This document shows positions 19,054 through 27,670 of a DNA stretch of 38,510 nt, piece after piece. The notes beneath the pieces were generated by a model. It was not told where the DNA came from and did no database searches. It saw nothing but the letters and a program-made list of their open reading frames with translations. How positions within the stretch are numbered: position 1 is the stretch's first letter; every line of letters starts with the position of its first letter. The position numbers and the translations under genes are program-made. Source of the stretch: Rheinheimera baltica DSM 14885 (GTDB lineage: Bacteria; Pseudomonadota; Gammaproteobacteria; Enterobacterales; Alteromonadaceae); assembly GCF_000425345.1 (NCBI RefSeq), contig NZ_AUDG01000042.1, forward strand, positions 1 through 38,510, read 5' to 3'.

Positions 19054-19701
19054 ATGAAATCTATCGTAGTACTGATTTCTGGTAGCGGCTCTAACCTGCA
19101 GGCAATCATTGATGCCTGCAGTAGCGGGTTTATTCCGGCTAAAGTCACTGCTGTTATCGCCAACAAAGCCGATGCTTACGGCTTAGTGCGGGCAAGTGAT
19201 GCGGGTATCGCAACCGAAGCACTTAGCCATAAAGCATTTTCCAACCGCGAAGATTACGATCAGGCACTGATTAAAACTATCGACGCCTATCAACCCGATC
19301 TGGTGGTACTTGCTGGCTTTATGCGCATCCTGACCCCCTGTTTTGTAAGACATTATCAAGGCCGTTTATTAAACGTGCATCCGTCCTTACTGCCTAAATA
19401 CCAGGGGCTGGATACACATCAGCGGGCAATCGACGCAGGTGATACTGAGCATGGTTGCAGCGTACATTTTGTTACCGAGCAACTTGATGGTGGACCGGTT
19501 ATTTTGCAGGCGAAAGTACCGTTATTCAGCGATGACGATGTAACATCTCTGGCTGAGCGTGTGCATGAACAGGAACACCGTATATATCCGCTGGTTGTGC
19601 GTTGGTTTTGTCAAAGCCGTTTACAACAGCAAGCAGATCAGGCATGGTTGGATGGTAATGTATTAGCCGCCAACGGGTATGCCAATGACGAAGATGATTA
19701 A
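19054..19701 (+). CDS. purN: PurN, glycinamide ribonucleotide transformylase
   Basis: The 215-residue folate-dependent enzyme keeps the catalytic triad N107, H109 and D145 (in LLNVHPSLLPKY and VTEQLDGGP), matching E. coli N106, H108 and D144. It transfers the formyl group from 10-formyl-THF to GAR, the third step of purine synthesis. AAGG precedes its ATG. It is in a purMN operon and its 3' end overlaps the next gene. Confidence 0.96.
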   Translation: MKSIVVLISGSGSNLQAIIDACSSGFIPAKVTAVIANKADAYGLVRASDAGIATEALSHKAFSNREDYDQALIKTIDAYQPDLVVLAGFMRILTPCFVRHYQGRLLNVHPSLLPKYQGLDTHQRAIDAGDTEHGCSVHFVTEQLDGGPVILQAKVPLFSDDDVTSLAERVHEQEHRIYPLVVRWFCQSRLQQQADQAWLDGNVLAANGYANDEDD

Positions 19702-20434
19702 ACGGCGCTTTTGGGCGCCTTTTGTAATAGTTACCAGCCTATTTTCCAATGCACTGTATGCCGATATAGCACCACTTAGTGAGTTTAATGCTGACTATAT
19801 TGTGTATCGCGCCGGTAAAAAACATGGCGACGCTAAACGCTATCTAAAAACAACAGAACAGGGCTACCAGCTAGGATACAGCAGCGATATCAGCTGGATG
19901 ATATTCTCTGACAAGCGCGAAGAAACCTCCGACTTTGTGATTAACAACGGCCAAATTCAGCCGTTACGTTACATTATGCAGCGCTCAGGTACTGGCCCTA
20001 ATCGTTATTACGAACTCAACCTTGACCCTGTAAAGAAAACACTCAGCGAAGGTGCCAACCAAAAACAAAAGGCCGTCAACTGGCAAGATGACTGGTTAGA
20101 TCAAATAAGTTATCAGCTACAATTGGTGCTGGATTTAAAAGCGGGTAAAACCGATTTTAATTACACGGTGCTTAATCGCAGTGGCAATACAAAGGAATAC
20201 CATTACAAAGTGGTTGCTGAAGAGATGCTACCGCTGCCATATGGCAATATAAAAACGCTGCGCATTGCTCGCATAGAGCAAAATAGTGATAAGCAAATTT
20301 ATGCCTGGGTTGCACCTGAACTTGACTATATGCTGGTGAGACTTTGGCGCGGTGAAGACAACGTAGAGCAATTTGATGTCCAGCTGTACAAACTGGACAT
20401 TACCCCGGAAAATCAGCCTATAGGCTCGCCGTAA
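19679..20434 (+). CDS. DUF3108-family secreted protein
   Basis: The longest form is 251 residues; ATGs at 19685 and 19694 are equally plausible starts, all overlapping the purN 3' end. The N terminus is a signal peptide (KRRFWAPFVIVTSLFSNALYA). The mature part is a beta-rich domain with FNADYIVYRAGKKHGDA and an ARIEQNSDKQIYAWVAPEL strand pair, typical of DUF3108 proteins that follow purN in related bacteria. Function is unknown; the fold resembles lipid- or lipoprotein-handling beta proteins only in general. Its last 22 bases overlap the convergent yafJ gene. Confidence 0.82.
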   Translation: MPMTKMIKRRFWAPFVIVTSLFSNALYADIAPLSEFNADYIVYRAGKKHGDAKRYLKTTEQGYQLGYSSDISWMIFSDKREETSDFVINNGQIQPLRYIMQRSGTGPNRYYELNLDPVKKTLSEGANQKQKAVNWQDDWLDQISYQLQLVLDLKAGKTDFNYTVLNRSGNTKEYHYKVVAEEMLPLPYGNIKTLRIARIEQNSDKQIYAWVAPELDYMLVRLWRGEDNVEQFDVQLYKLDITPENQPIGSP

Positions 20435-21180
20435 CGAAACAATTGGCTCTCACCATTTTGCATCTTGTGCCACTGCTCGTTATTGGTCAGTGGCTCTGTT
20501 GCAATAATAGTCACGACATCATTCGGCGTCGTTTCAGTACTAAAATCAATGTCCACATCCACGTCAGATAAACGCGCCATGCCAAAGGGAGCACGCCGCG
20601 TTATCCAATGTAATTTGGTGGTGCAATAGGTTAACAAGTACTCACCATCGGTCAGTAGCATATTAAAAACACCAAGCTTGTGCAGTGTTTTGCACTGGCG
20701 CTGAATAAACGTAAAGGCCTGCTTTCGGCTGGCAGGCTTTTGCGGATAACGTTTATCGAGCTCACTCAACAGAAAACAAAATGCACGCTCACTGTCTGTT
20801 GTGCCCACCGGCGTAAAGCGCTGCACCGGCAGTTGCTGATAGTTTGTGAGTTGACCATTATGGGCATAGGTCCAATATCGGCCCCAAAGTTCGCGGGTAA
20901 ACGGATGTGTGTTTTCAAGCGCTACCCTGCCGCGGTTTGCCTGGCGCACATGGGCAATAACCGCTTTACTTTTAATCGGGTAATCCGACACTAACCGTGC
21001 TATTTCAGACTGATAACTGGGCAGCGCATCTTTAAACGTGCAGACGCCTTTATTTTCGTAAAATGCAACTCCCCAGCCATCCTTATGTGGGCCGGTTCGC
21101 CCGCCGCGTTCTTTCAGGCCTTTAAAACTAAAACAGATATCGGTTGGCACATTGGCGGACATGCCAAGTAATTCGCACAT
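20413..21180 (-). CDS. yafJ: YafJ-type class II glutamine amidotransferase
   Basis: The 255-residue protein has the same length as E. coli YafJ. Met1 is followed by Cys2 (MCELLGMSANVP), the N-terminal nucleophile exposed after Met removal. GPHKDGWGVAFYE, AHVRQANRG, NTHPF and TYAHNGQL are Ntn amidotransferase motifs. The synthase partner, if any, is unknown. It is divergent from fadE; in E. coli yafJ also lies close to fadE. Its 3' end overlaps the DUF3108 gene by 22 bp in antisense. Confidence 0.92.
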   Translation of the reverse strand: MCELLGMSANVPTDICFSFKGLKERGGRTGPHKDGWGVAFYENKGVCTFKDALPSYQSEIARLVSDYPIKSKAVIAHVRQANRGRVALENTHPFTRELWGRYWTYAHNGQLTNYQQLPVQRFTPVGTTDSERAFCFLLSELDKRYPQKPASRKQAFTFIQRQCKTLHKLGVFNMLLTDGEYLLTYCTTKLHWITRRAPFGMARLSDVDVDIDFSTETTPNDVVTIIATEPLTNNEQWHKMQNGESQLFRYGEPIG

Positions 21181-21249
21181 ATTTCATATTACCTTCTAAA
21201 CGCATTTAGCAGGACAAATTGCACCAAATGACTATGCTTAGCGTATAAG

Positions 21250-21311
21250 TTGCAACTTAAGTTGACAATCACTTTATGCAACATCGTAGATATGGGCTTG
21301 CAACTTTAGTT
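21250..21311 (+). repeat. Direct repeat TTGCAACTTWAGTT in the yafJ-fadE intergenic region
   Basis: TTGCAACTTAAGTT (21250-21263) and TTGCAACTTTAGTT (21298-21311) differ at one base and start 48 bp apart. The first contains the perfect 12-bp palindrome CAACTTAAGTTG (21253-21264). The second contains the putative fadE -35. They may be paired binding sites for an unrecognised regulator. Confidence 0.5.
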
Positions 21312-21326
21312 AAAGCGTTCTACTCT
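21298..21326 (+). promoter_or_regulatory. Putative fadE promoter
   Basis: TTGCAA (21298-21303) and TACTCT (21321-21326) are separated by 17 nt. Transcription would start near 21333, leaving a leader of about 30 nt that contains a FadR-like site and the GGAG ribosome-binding site. Confidence 0.5.
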
Positions 21327-21333
21327 AGCGAGA

Positions 21334-21350
21334 TAGTGGTCAGACCTCTT
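21334..21350 (+). promoter_or_regulatory. FadR-like operator upstream of fadE
   Basis: TAGTGGTCAGACCTCTT contains the core TGGTCNGACC of the E. coli FadR consensus (about ANCTGGTCNGACNNGTT). It sits just downstream of the predicted transcription start of a classic FadR target. Binding there would repress fadE until long-chain acyl-CoA releases FadR. No fadR gene is visible in the window. Confidence 0.6.
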
Positions 21351-21363
21351 TTCGGAGCATAAA

Positions 21364-23841
21364 ATGGAACTAGTAATACTTAGCGCGGCGCTTATCGCCG
21401 CAATTGGCATTCTGGCGTACAACCGCGCCAGCTTGACGATGTTCACTGCAGCCATCGCCATTATATTGGTCGTTGGTACTGTATTAGATACTGTGGGTAC
21501 GCTAAGTTGGTTAGTGTTCCTGTTGATAGCTTTACCATTAAATATTGCCTCGGTGCGCCAGCAATATCTTACGAAACCATTGTTATCACTCTATCGCAAA
21601 ATCATGCCAGAAATGTCCAGCACAGAAAAAGAAGCTATTGATGCTGGTACAACGTGGTGGGAAGCCGATTTATTCCGCGGTAATCCAGACTGGCATAAAA
21701 TGCATAATTTTCCGGTGCCACGTTTAAGTGCTGAAGAACAAGCGTTTCTGGATGGACCGGTTGAAGAATTACTGGCCATGGTTGATGACTGGCATACTAC
21801 GCACGAACGTGCTGATCTTTCGCCAGAAGTATATCAGTACCTAAAAGATCACGGCTTTTTCGCCATGATTATTAAAAAGCAGTACGGTGGTCTTGAATTC
21901 TCGGCTTTCGCGCAATCTTGTGTACTGCAAAAGCTCACCAGCAAAAGCATGGTGTTATCCAGTATCGTTGGTGTACCTAACTCCCTAGGCCCCGGTGAAT
22001 TGCTGCAGCACTACGGTACTGATGAACAAAAAGCGCATTATTTACCACGCCTGGCCAAAGGCCTGGAAGTGCCTTGTTTTGCCCTAACCAGCCCGGAAGC
22101 GGGTTCAGATGCTGGCGCAATACCAGACACAGGCATTATTTGCAAAGGCGAATGGGAAGGCAAAGAAGTTGTTGGTATGCGCCTTACCTGGAACAAACGC
22201 TACATCACGTTGGCACCTATCGCTACGGTGCTGGGTTTGGCGTTTAAATTATACGATCCGGAAGGTTTACTGGGCGACAAAGAAGAGCTGGGTATTACCT
22301 GTGCGCTAATTCCGGTAACCACACCGGGTGTTAAAATAGGCCGTCGTCACTTCCCACTGAATGTGCCATTCCAAAATGGCCCTACTCAGGGTGAGAATAT
22401 CTTTGTACCACTAGATTATATTATCGGTGGTGAAAAAATGGCCGGCCAAGGCTGGCGCATGTTGGTTGAGTGTTTATCAGTAGGCCGCGCAATAACACTC
22501 CCTTCAAACAGTACTGGCGGTATAAAAGCGGTTGCTTTGGCAACAGGTGCTTATGCCCGTATTCGTCGTCAGTTCAAATTACCTATTGGTAAAATGGAAG
22601 GCGTTGAAGAAGTAATGGCGCGGGTAGGTGGCTATGCGTATATGGCTGATGCGTCAACATCGATGTCTGTCGGCTCTATCGACTTAGGTGAGAAACCGTC
22701 TGTTATTTCCGCCATAACTAAGTATCACATGACCGAGCGTATGCGCCAGGCCATTATCGATGCTATGGATGTGCATGGTGGTAAAGGTATCTGTATGGGC
22801 CCAAATAACTATCTGGCGCGTGGATATCAAGGTGCACCGGTGGCCATTACGGTAGAAGGCGCTAACATACTTACCCGTAATATGATTATCTACGGACAAG
22901 GCGCTATCCGTTGTCATCCATACGTGTTAGCTGAACTACAGGCGGCACAATTAGATGACGAGCGTGCGGCAGTAACCGCGTTTGACAAAGCGCTGTTTGG
23001 CCATATTGGTTTTGCTATTAGCAACTTCTTCCGTACATTCTGGTTATCGTTAAGCGGTGGCATTTTTAGCAGCGCCCCATACAATGACGCTACAGCTAAA
23101 TACTACAAACAAATGAACCGGTTTAGCGCCGCATTAGCGCTGATGTCAGACGTTGCTATGGGAACCTTAGGTGGTGATCTTAAGCGTCGTGAACGTATTT
23201 CAGCGCGTCTGGGTGATATTTTAAGTATGCTCTACCTAACATCGTCTGTACTGAAGCGTTACAACGACGACGGACGTAAAGCGGAAGACTTGCCATTAGT
23301 ACAGTGGTGCTGTGAAGATAATCTGGCCAAAGCTCAGCTGGCTTTAGATGAGTTGTTTGATAACTTCCCTGCCCGCGCAGTGGCAGTGGTACTAAAGCGC
23401 GTGGTGTTCCCATGGGGCCGCACCTTACGTAAAGCCTCCGACATCACCGAGCACAAAGTTGCCCGTATTATGCAAACACCTGGTGAAGCACGCTCACGGC
23501 TTGGAAGTCATTTATATCTGAAAAATGAGCCGTTAAACCAGTTAGGTTTAATGGAACAGGCACTAAAAGATATCCTTGCAGCTGAACCTATTTTTGACAA
23601 AGTAAGTCACGCAGCAGGAAAACGTTTGCCATTCTTCCGCTTAAACGAAGTAGCAGACTTAGGCCTGGAACTGAAGGTAATAAGCGATGCCGAAGCACAA
23701 CAGCTTCGTACTGCAGAACAAGGCCGCTTATTTGCCATCAATGTTGATGACTTTGAACCAGAATACCTGGCAGCGGATAAAACTCTTACGCAACAAGGCG
23801 CTGGTGCAGTTGAAAAAGACAAACAAAATAAAGCAGCCTAA
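21364..23841 (+). CDS. fadE: FadE, membrane-associated acyl-CoA dehydrogenase
   Basis: The 825-residue protein (E. coli FadE 814) starts with two hydrophobic segments (about 1-22 and 28-62) that associate it with the inner membrane. The acyl-CoA dehydrogenase domains follow (about 75-530), with [20 protein letters not shown] as the FAD/substrate loop. The FadE-specific C-terminal extension (DUF1974) comes last. It catalyses the first, FAD-dependent step of fatty-acid beta-oxidation. GGAG lies 6 nt before the ATG. A FadR-like operator and promoter lie upstream and a strong terminator follows, so it is a single-gene unit. Confidence 0.95.
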   Translation: MELVILSAALIAAIGILAYNRASLTMFTAAIAIILVVGTVLDTVGTLSWLVFLLIALPLNIASVRQQYLTKPLLSLYRKIMPEMSSTEKEAIDAGTTWWEADLFRGNPDWHKMHNFPVPRLSAEEQAFLDGPVEELLAMVDDWHTTHERADLSPEVYQYLKDHGFFAMIIKKQYGGLEFSAFAQSCVLQKLTSKSMVLSSIVGVPNSLGPGELLQHYGTDEQKAHYLPRLAKGLEVPCFALTSPEAGSDAGAIPDTGIICKGEWEGKEVVGMRLTWNKRYITLAPIATVLGLAFKLYDPEGLLGDKEELGITCALIPVTTPGVKIGRRHFPLNVPFQNGPTQGENIFVPLDYIIGGEKMAGQGWRMLVECLSVGRAITLPSNSTGGIKAVALATGAYARIRRQFKLPIGKMEGVEEVMARVGGYAYMADASTSMSVGSIDLGEKPSVISAITKYHMTERMRQAIIDAMDVHGGKGICMGPNNYLARGYQGAPVAITVEGANILTRNMIIYGQGAIRCHPYVLAELQAAQLDDERAAVTAFDKALFGHIGFAISNFFRTFWLSLSGGIFSSAPYNDATAKYYKQMNRFSAALALMSDVAMGTLGGDLKRRERISARLGDILSMLYLTSSVLKRYNDDGRKAEDLPLVQWCCEDNLAKAQLALDELFDNFPARAVAVVLKRVVFPWGRTLRKASDITEHKVARIMQTPGEARSRLGSHLYLKNEPLNQLGLMEQALKDILAAEPIFDKVSHAAGKRLPFFRLNEVADLGLELKVISDAEAQQLRTAEQGRLFAINVDDFEPEYLAADKTLTQQGAGAVEKDKQNKAA

Positions 23842-23867
23842 ATAGGTTCCTTTGATAACACTTAAAC

Positions 23868-23898
23868 AAAAGGGCCTGTCGATTGACAGGCCCTTTTT
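23868..23898. terminator. Intrinsic terminator after fadE, bidirectional
   Basis: GGGCCTGTC (23872-23880) pairs perfectly with GACAGGCCC (23885-23893) around GATT. It is flanked by A4 and T5, so it can stop fadE transcripts on the plus strand and transcripts of the cohesin-like gene on the minus strand. Confidence 0.88.
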
Positions 23899-23950
23899 AA
23901 TTTTACTAACCAGAACAACTTATAGTTAGCTGCGAGCTAGACTAATACGA

Positions 23951-23976
23951 GCTTCAGTTACTCGCTTCAGCTACTC
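23951..23976. repeat. Two tandem 13-bp units
   Basis: GCTTCAGTTACTC and GCTTCAGCTACTC stand head to tail with one mismatch in the gap between the fadE terminator and the cohesin-like gene. Too small to assign a role. Confidence 0.4.
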
Positions 23977-24003
23977 GCTTAAGTCAAACAAACTAACAAA
24001 GAC

Positions 24004-24573
24004 TCATTTACCATATCTGCGGCGATATAATAAACCAAGTCCCGCCAGCATTAGCAGAGCTGAAGCAGGCGCAGGTACTTGAGCCGCAGTGATAGTAAGG
24101 TTCAAATCAGTAGCACTAACATCAACAAAATCGTTAGCAAAATTTACCGCGCCAAAATTCATAAAATTAAGGCTTATCAATACATCGCCAACTTGCCCAG
24201 CTAAAAAGCTAAAGGTTGCTAATTCAAAACTGCGGCCTTGTTGAGTGGCGAGTATCATCTCATCCGCAAACAAATCAGCATAATCACTCAGGAAGAGTGC
24301 ACCAACAAGCGCATTATGTTCATCAAATTGATTGCTACCAAAGCCATCGTCGAAACCACTGCCAAATTGCCAGTTAAGTAACGACACTGCAGATGTCGGG
24401 TATAACACCTCAGCCCAAAACCCGCCCATGGTCTCGGTGAGGTCGCTCATAGACAGCGTTACCGTTATGATATCGCCAACTTGGTAATCGCTACGATCAG
24501 CATTTAATTGAATTAACGCTGCATGACTAGCACCAGTAAACAGTAAACACAGCGCAAATAACATTGATTTCAT
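24004..24573 (-). CDS. Secreted cohesin-like protein with PEP-CTERM-type sorting tail
   Basis: From ATG 24573 (GGAGA 8 nt upstream) the protein is 189 residues. The ATG at 24588 lacks a ribosome-binding site. A signal peptide (1-18, ending ASHA) is followed by a beta-rich domain of about 20-163 with a cohesin-type pattern: YQVGDIITVTLSMSDL, MGGFWAEVLYPTSAVSLL and LATFSFLAGQVGDVLISLNF. Residues 166-189 form a VPAPAS motif, a hydrophobic helix and a YRRR basic end, the architecture read by exosortase. It lies 19 nt after a nuclease gene ending in a dockerin-like module, so it may be that enzyme's docking partner. The cohesin assignment is by eye and needs profile or structure support. Confidence 0.75.
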   Translation of the reverse strand: MKSMLFALCLLFTGASHAALIQLNADRSDYQVGDIITVTLSMSDLTETMGGFWAEVLYPTSAVSLLNWQFGSGFDDGFGSNQFDEHNALVGALFLSDYADLFADEMILATQQGRSFELATFSFLAGQVGDVLISLNFMNFGAVNFANDFVDVSATDLNLTITAAQVPAPASALLMLAGLGLLYRRRYGK

Positions 24574-24592
24574 TGTTTTATTCTCCATTAAA

Positions 24593-27112
24593 TTATTGTG
24601 GGCTTACGCAACGTGGCAAATCACAAAGCGCAGTCATAGCGCGTACATCACGCTGATCCACGACAGCATCGCCATTAAAATCCAGACTTAATGACAAAGC
24701 ACCACCTTGTCTGAGTATCTGTTGAAACAATCTAATATCACGCTGATCAATTGCACCATTTTGATCAAGATCAGCTGCTTGGTAACTGGCCGGAAGTTGT
24801 AAAGCAACCACTACCGGGTCATGATCTGATGAACGATAAGCGTCACCTGCGAAGTAATCCAATTGTTGCTGCGGAGTCTTAAACTCAACATTGTAATCCA
24901 GTGCTATTGGCTCATCTGCGTTAATATTCCATTTGGTTGCATCAACCAGGTACTGTATCGCCTTGTCGTTTAGCAAGGCATGATCCAGTGAGCCTGATAA
25001 ACCGAAGAACACGTAGCCATGACTTGGTACTTTACCCAGGACTTCAAACACATTTTTATAACCCGCCTGCGCTAAAGTAGTGATCGGGTCTTCTTTGGCG
25101 TAGGCATTCAGATCACCGATAACCAAGGCTGGAATATCAGTAAACTGCTGGGCTGCAAAAGTACCAATAGCTTCGGCTGCTCGGCTTCGGCTAATATTGC
25201 AGTTACCCTGACCATCTCCGTTATCGCTATCGCCAGCGCCACATGCTGAGCCCTTCGATTTTAAATGGTTTACCATGACGGCAAATTCTGCGTCAGTTTC
25301 CAACTCACGGAAACGCTGCGCCAACATTGGTCGGTTACGGTTATCGTCAAATAGCGCAACCCCCTGTGCATCAACTGCTGAGTTAGAAGAATCCAATATC
25401 ATCAACTCAGCAGCTGGCGTCACCAGATCACTGCGGTAGATTAAGCCAACTGTAATTTGATCAGAACCAACCGGGCCACCGGCGTTGATAAACTGCCAAT
25501 TGTTATTACCTGATGCCTCGCGTAGGCCATTCACCAGATCAGCAATGGCTGATGTTGCTGCATAGCCATCATTTTCTATTTCCATCAAACCGATAACGCT
25601 GGCATCCAAGGCCGCCAAGGCTGACACAATTTTCGCCCGCTGGCGCTCAAACTCAGCGGCACTGTCTGCGCCACGTGCAGTAGGGAAACCGCCGCCTGCG
25701 CCGTTACCATTAAAATAATTCAACACGTTGAAGCTTGCGACTTTAACATTACCTGCCGCTGACAACTCTGGCGCAGCAGTGCGCGGATTACTCTGAATAA
25801 AGTCTGGCGTTTGCGTTGGCATAATGCGGTACTGACTAAAACCGTAGTGCACGGTACCGGTCAGGTTAATTACAGTATCACCGCTACGTACCGAGTTTGT
25901 CGCAGCTAAACCACCTACTGGATAAGGCACTGTCGCCGGATTCTGACTTGTGTTGGCATCATCTAACACAATCTTGTTTAATTCATGCGCCGCCGCCAGA
26001 GCAATAGCTTCTGCCCCCGGGCTAACAACCTGAGTTGGCGTGTAACGCCTGCCGTTAGATAACGTCAGCTCACCAAATCGTCCAAGAGTATAGGTATCAT
26101 TTACCGTTAAGGTCTGCGCAAAACGTACCAACATCCCTTCTACAGCCTCCAACTCGGCTATCGTAGTAACAGGCAGTGCCAATGGTGTTGCAGATGGTAA
26201 TTCGCTGCTGCCGCAATCCTGGCTGGCAGTAATATTGGTTAGCTGAGTATGGCCATTAAATTCAGCAACAGTCGCCTGCAACCTTACACGCTGACCAGTG
26301 CTTACACCCAGGTTTGCACTATTCGCATATACAAACACGCCCTCAGAGGTGGCAGGGTCGTTATCTTGCTCAACACCAACGGCTTGAATATTGTAGCCTC
26401 GTAGGCCAGGCGACGTTTGTGTAACCACGGCCTCAACCTGCACTGTCTGTCCAACCAACGGACTGGCATCACCGGCACCTTGAATAACTGAAATAGCCGT
26501 TGCCGGCTCGCCACAAGTTAATACCGGATCGGGATCCGGCTCAGGATCAACCGGGTCACTGCCTTCACCGTTAAACAGACCAATATCGCTAAAATCATCC
26601 TGCGTGAAACCCGCCCACTGTGTAGCTGGGTCGAAACTGTCTGTGGTATTGCTGTCATAAAGGACACCAGTACGGCGCAAAGTATCATTCGCCGTTGTCG
26701 TATCGCCACTCCCCCAGGCTGAACCCGGATCAACACCAATCTGACCAATTGAATCAATAACAACACTGCCATTTTCCAGCGTAATGGCATCATCACCATT
26801 CCACAAGCTGTTGCCCGATGTTTGATCTGCCAATGCGACAAGTTCAGCAGAGGCACTGCTTGATGCATAAACAAAGGTACTGCCAGGCTGCACAGTACCA
26901 GCAAGGTTTATTGTTGTACCAACATTAGCACTGCCGTTGAAGTAAACTTTTATCGCATACCCACTAAGTGAGATCGCTTCAGCTGTCGGATTATAAAGTT
27001 CCAGTGCTTTGTTGTTGCCGGAACCTTCTATATATTCAGAAATAAATAAATCGGCGTGGACGGCCGGTGCTAATAACATGGCGATGGTTGCTGATAGCGC
27101 CCTGATTTTCAT
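24593..27112 (-). CDS. Secreted ExeM/NucH-type endonuclease with C-terminal dockerin-like module
   Basis: ATG 27112 has AGGGAG 5 nt upstream and gives 839 residues; the longer frame to 27148 is rejected. In order: signal peptide (about 1-20, ending VHA); lamin-tail domain (about 21-150, LFISEYIEGSGNNKALELYN); Pro/Asp linker (about 186-197); OB-fold region (about 205-300). The endonuclease/exonuclease/phosphatase domain covers about 456-770, with FNVLNYF, a catalytic Glu in LMEIEND, VNHLKSKG, VIGDLNAY and SDHDP at 762-766. Residues 781-822 contain two Ca-binding loops, DLDQNGAIDQRD and DFNGDAVVDQRD. ExeM-type enzymes degrade extracellular DNA. Shewanella ExeM carries a GlyGly-CTERM tail; here a dockerin-like end replaces it. 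Confidence 0.88.
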   Translation of the reverse strand: MKIRALSATIAMLLAPAVHADLFISEYIEGSGNNKALELYNPTAEAISLSGYAIKVYFNGSANVGTTINLAGTVQPGSTFVYASSSASAELVALADQTSGNSLWNGDDAITLENGSVVIDSIGQIGVDPGSAWGSGDTTTANDTLRRTGVLYDSNTTDSFDPATQWAGFTQDDFSDIGLFNGEGSDPVDPEPDPDPVLTCGEPATAISVIQGAGDASPLVGQTVQVEAVVTQTSPGLRGYNIQAVGVEQDNDPATSEGVFVYANSANLGVSTGQRVRLQATVAEFNGHTQLTNITASQDCGSSELPSATPLALPVTTIAELEAVEGMLVRFAQTLTVNDTYTLGRFGELTLSNGRRYTPTQVVSPGAEAIALAAAHELNKIVLDDANTSQNPATVPYPVGGLAATNSVRSGDTVINLTGTVHYGFSQYRIMPTQTPDFIQSNPRTAAPELSAAGNVKVASFNVLNYFNGNGAGGGFPTARGADSAAEFERQRAKIVSALAALDASVIGLMEIENDGYAATSAIADLVNGLREASGNNNWQFINAGGPVGSDQITVGLIYRSDLVTPAAELMILDSSNSAVDAQGVALFDDNRNRPMLAQRFRELETDAEFAVMVNHLKSKGSACGAGDSDNGDGQGNCNISRSRAAEAIGTFAAQQFTDIPALVIGDLNAYAKEDPITTLAQAGYKNVFEVLGKVPSHGYVFFGLSGSLDHALLNDKAIQYLVDATKWNINADEPIALDYNVEFKTPQQQLDYFAGDAYRSSDHDPVVVALQLPASYQAADLDQNGAIDQRDIRLFQQILRQGGALSLSLDFNGDAVVDQRDVRAMTALCDLPRCVSPQ

Positions 27113-27368
27113 TTTAACTCCCTGGTTATTATCGTTAAGGACAAGCAAATATAAAGCGCTTTTATGGCAGATTTATTAACTTTGAGCAAATTATTGCAAG
27201 TATTTTTTTACGAATAAGCGCCAGTAATTTTTACACAAACTTTAATAAATGTTTTTACGTCAATCTGTGAAATAATCAGCCATAAAGCAATCCGAATGTC
27301 TGCTACTCACTTCCATCTGGCTGCAAGATAAGGTTTACTGTACGTCGTTCTATTATCAGGAGTACCAC

Positions 27369-27650
27369 ATGTTTAAAGTAAACCAATATTTTGATGGCAA
27401 CGTAGCGTCGATCGCTTTTGCCGGTGAGCAACTCCCTGCGACAGTGGGTGTCATGGCCCCGGGCGAATATGAATTTGGCACCAGCCAGCATGAAGTGATG
27501 ACTGTTGTTAGCGGCGCTTTAACGGTATTACTACCTGGCGCTAACGGCTGGCAAACCTTCAGTCGCGGCCAACAGTTTGAAGTACCAGCTAATGTGAAGT
27601 TTCAGTTACAGGTTGCTGTAGATACCGCGTACCTTTGCACCTATGCCTGA
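27369..27650 (+). CDS. ppnP: PpnP, pyrimidine/purine nucleoside phosphorylase
   Basis: The 93-residue single-cupin protein (E. coli PpnP/YaiE 94) shares the layout [32 protein letters not shown] (visible as [21 protein letters not shown] and TVLLPG) and ends in a YLCTYA tail like YLCRYL. It catalyses phosphorolysis of diverse nucleosides to base and ribose 1-phosphate. CAGGAG precedes the ATG. It is divergent from the nuclease gene and 20 nt upstream of the ABC exporter gene, so likely co-transcribed with it. Nucleoside salvage next to a secreted nuclease is suggestive but may be coincidence. Confidence 0.93.
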   Translation: MFKVNQYFDGNVASIAFAGEQLPATVGVMAPGEYEFGTSQHEVMTVVSGALTVLLPGANGWQTFSRGQQFEVPANVKFQLQVAVDTAYLCTYA

Positions 27651-27670
27651 TGTTGTATTAAGGAACCACC

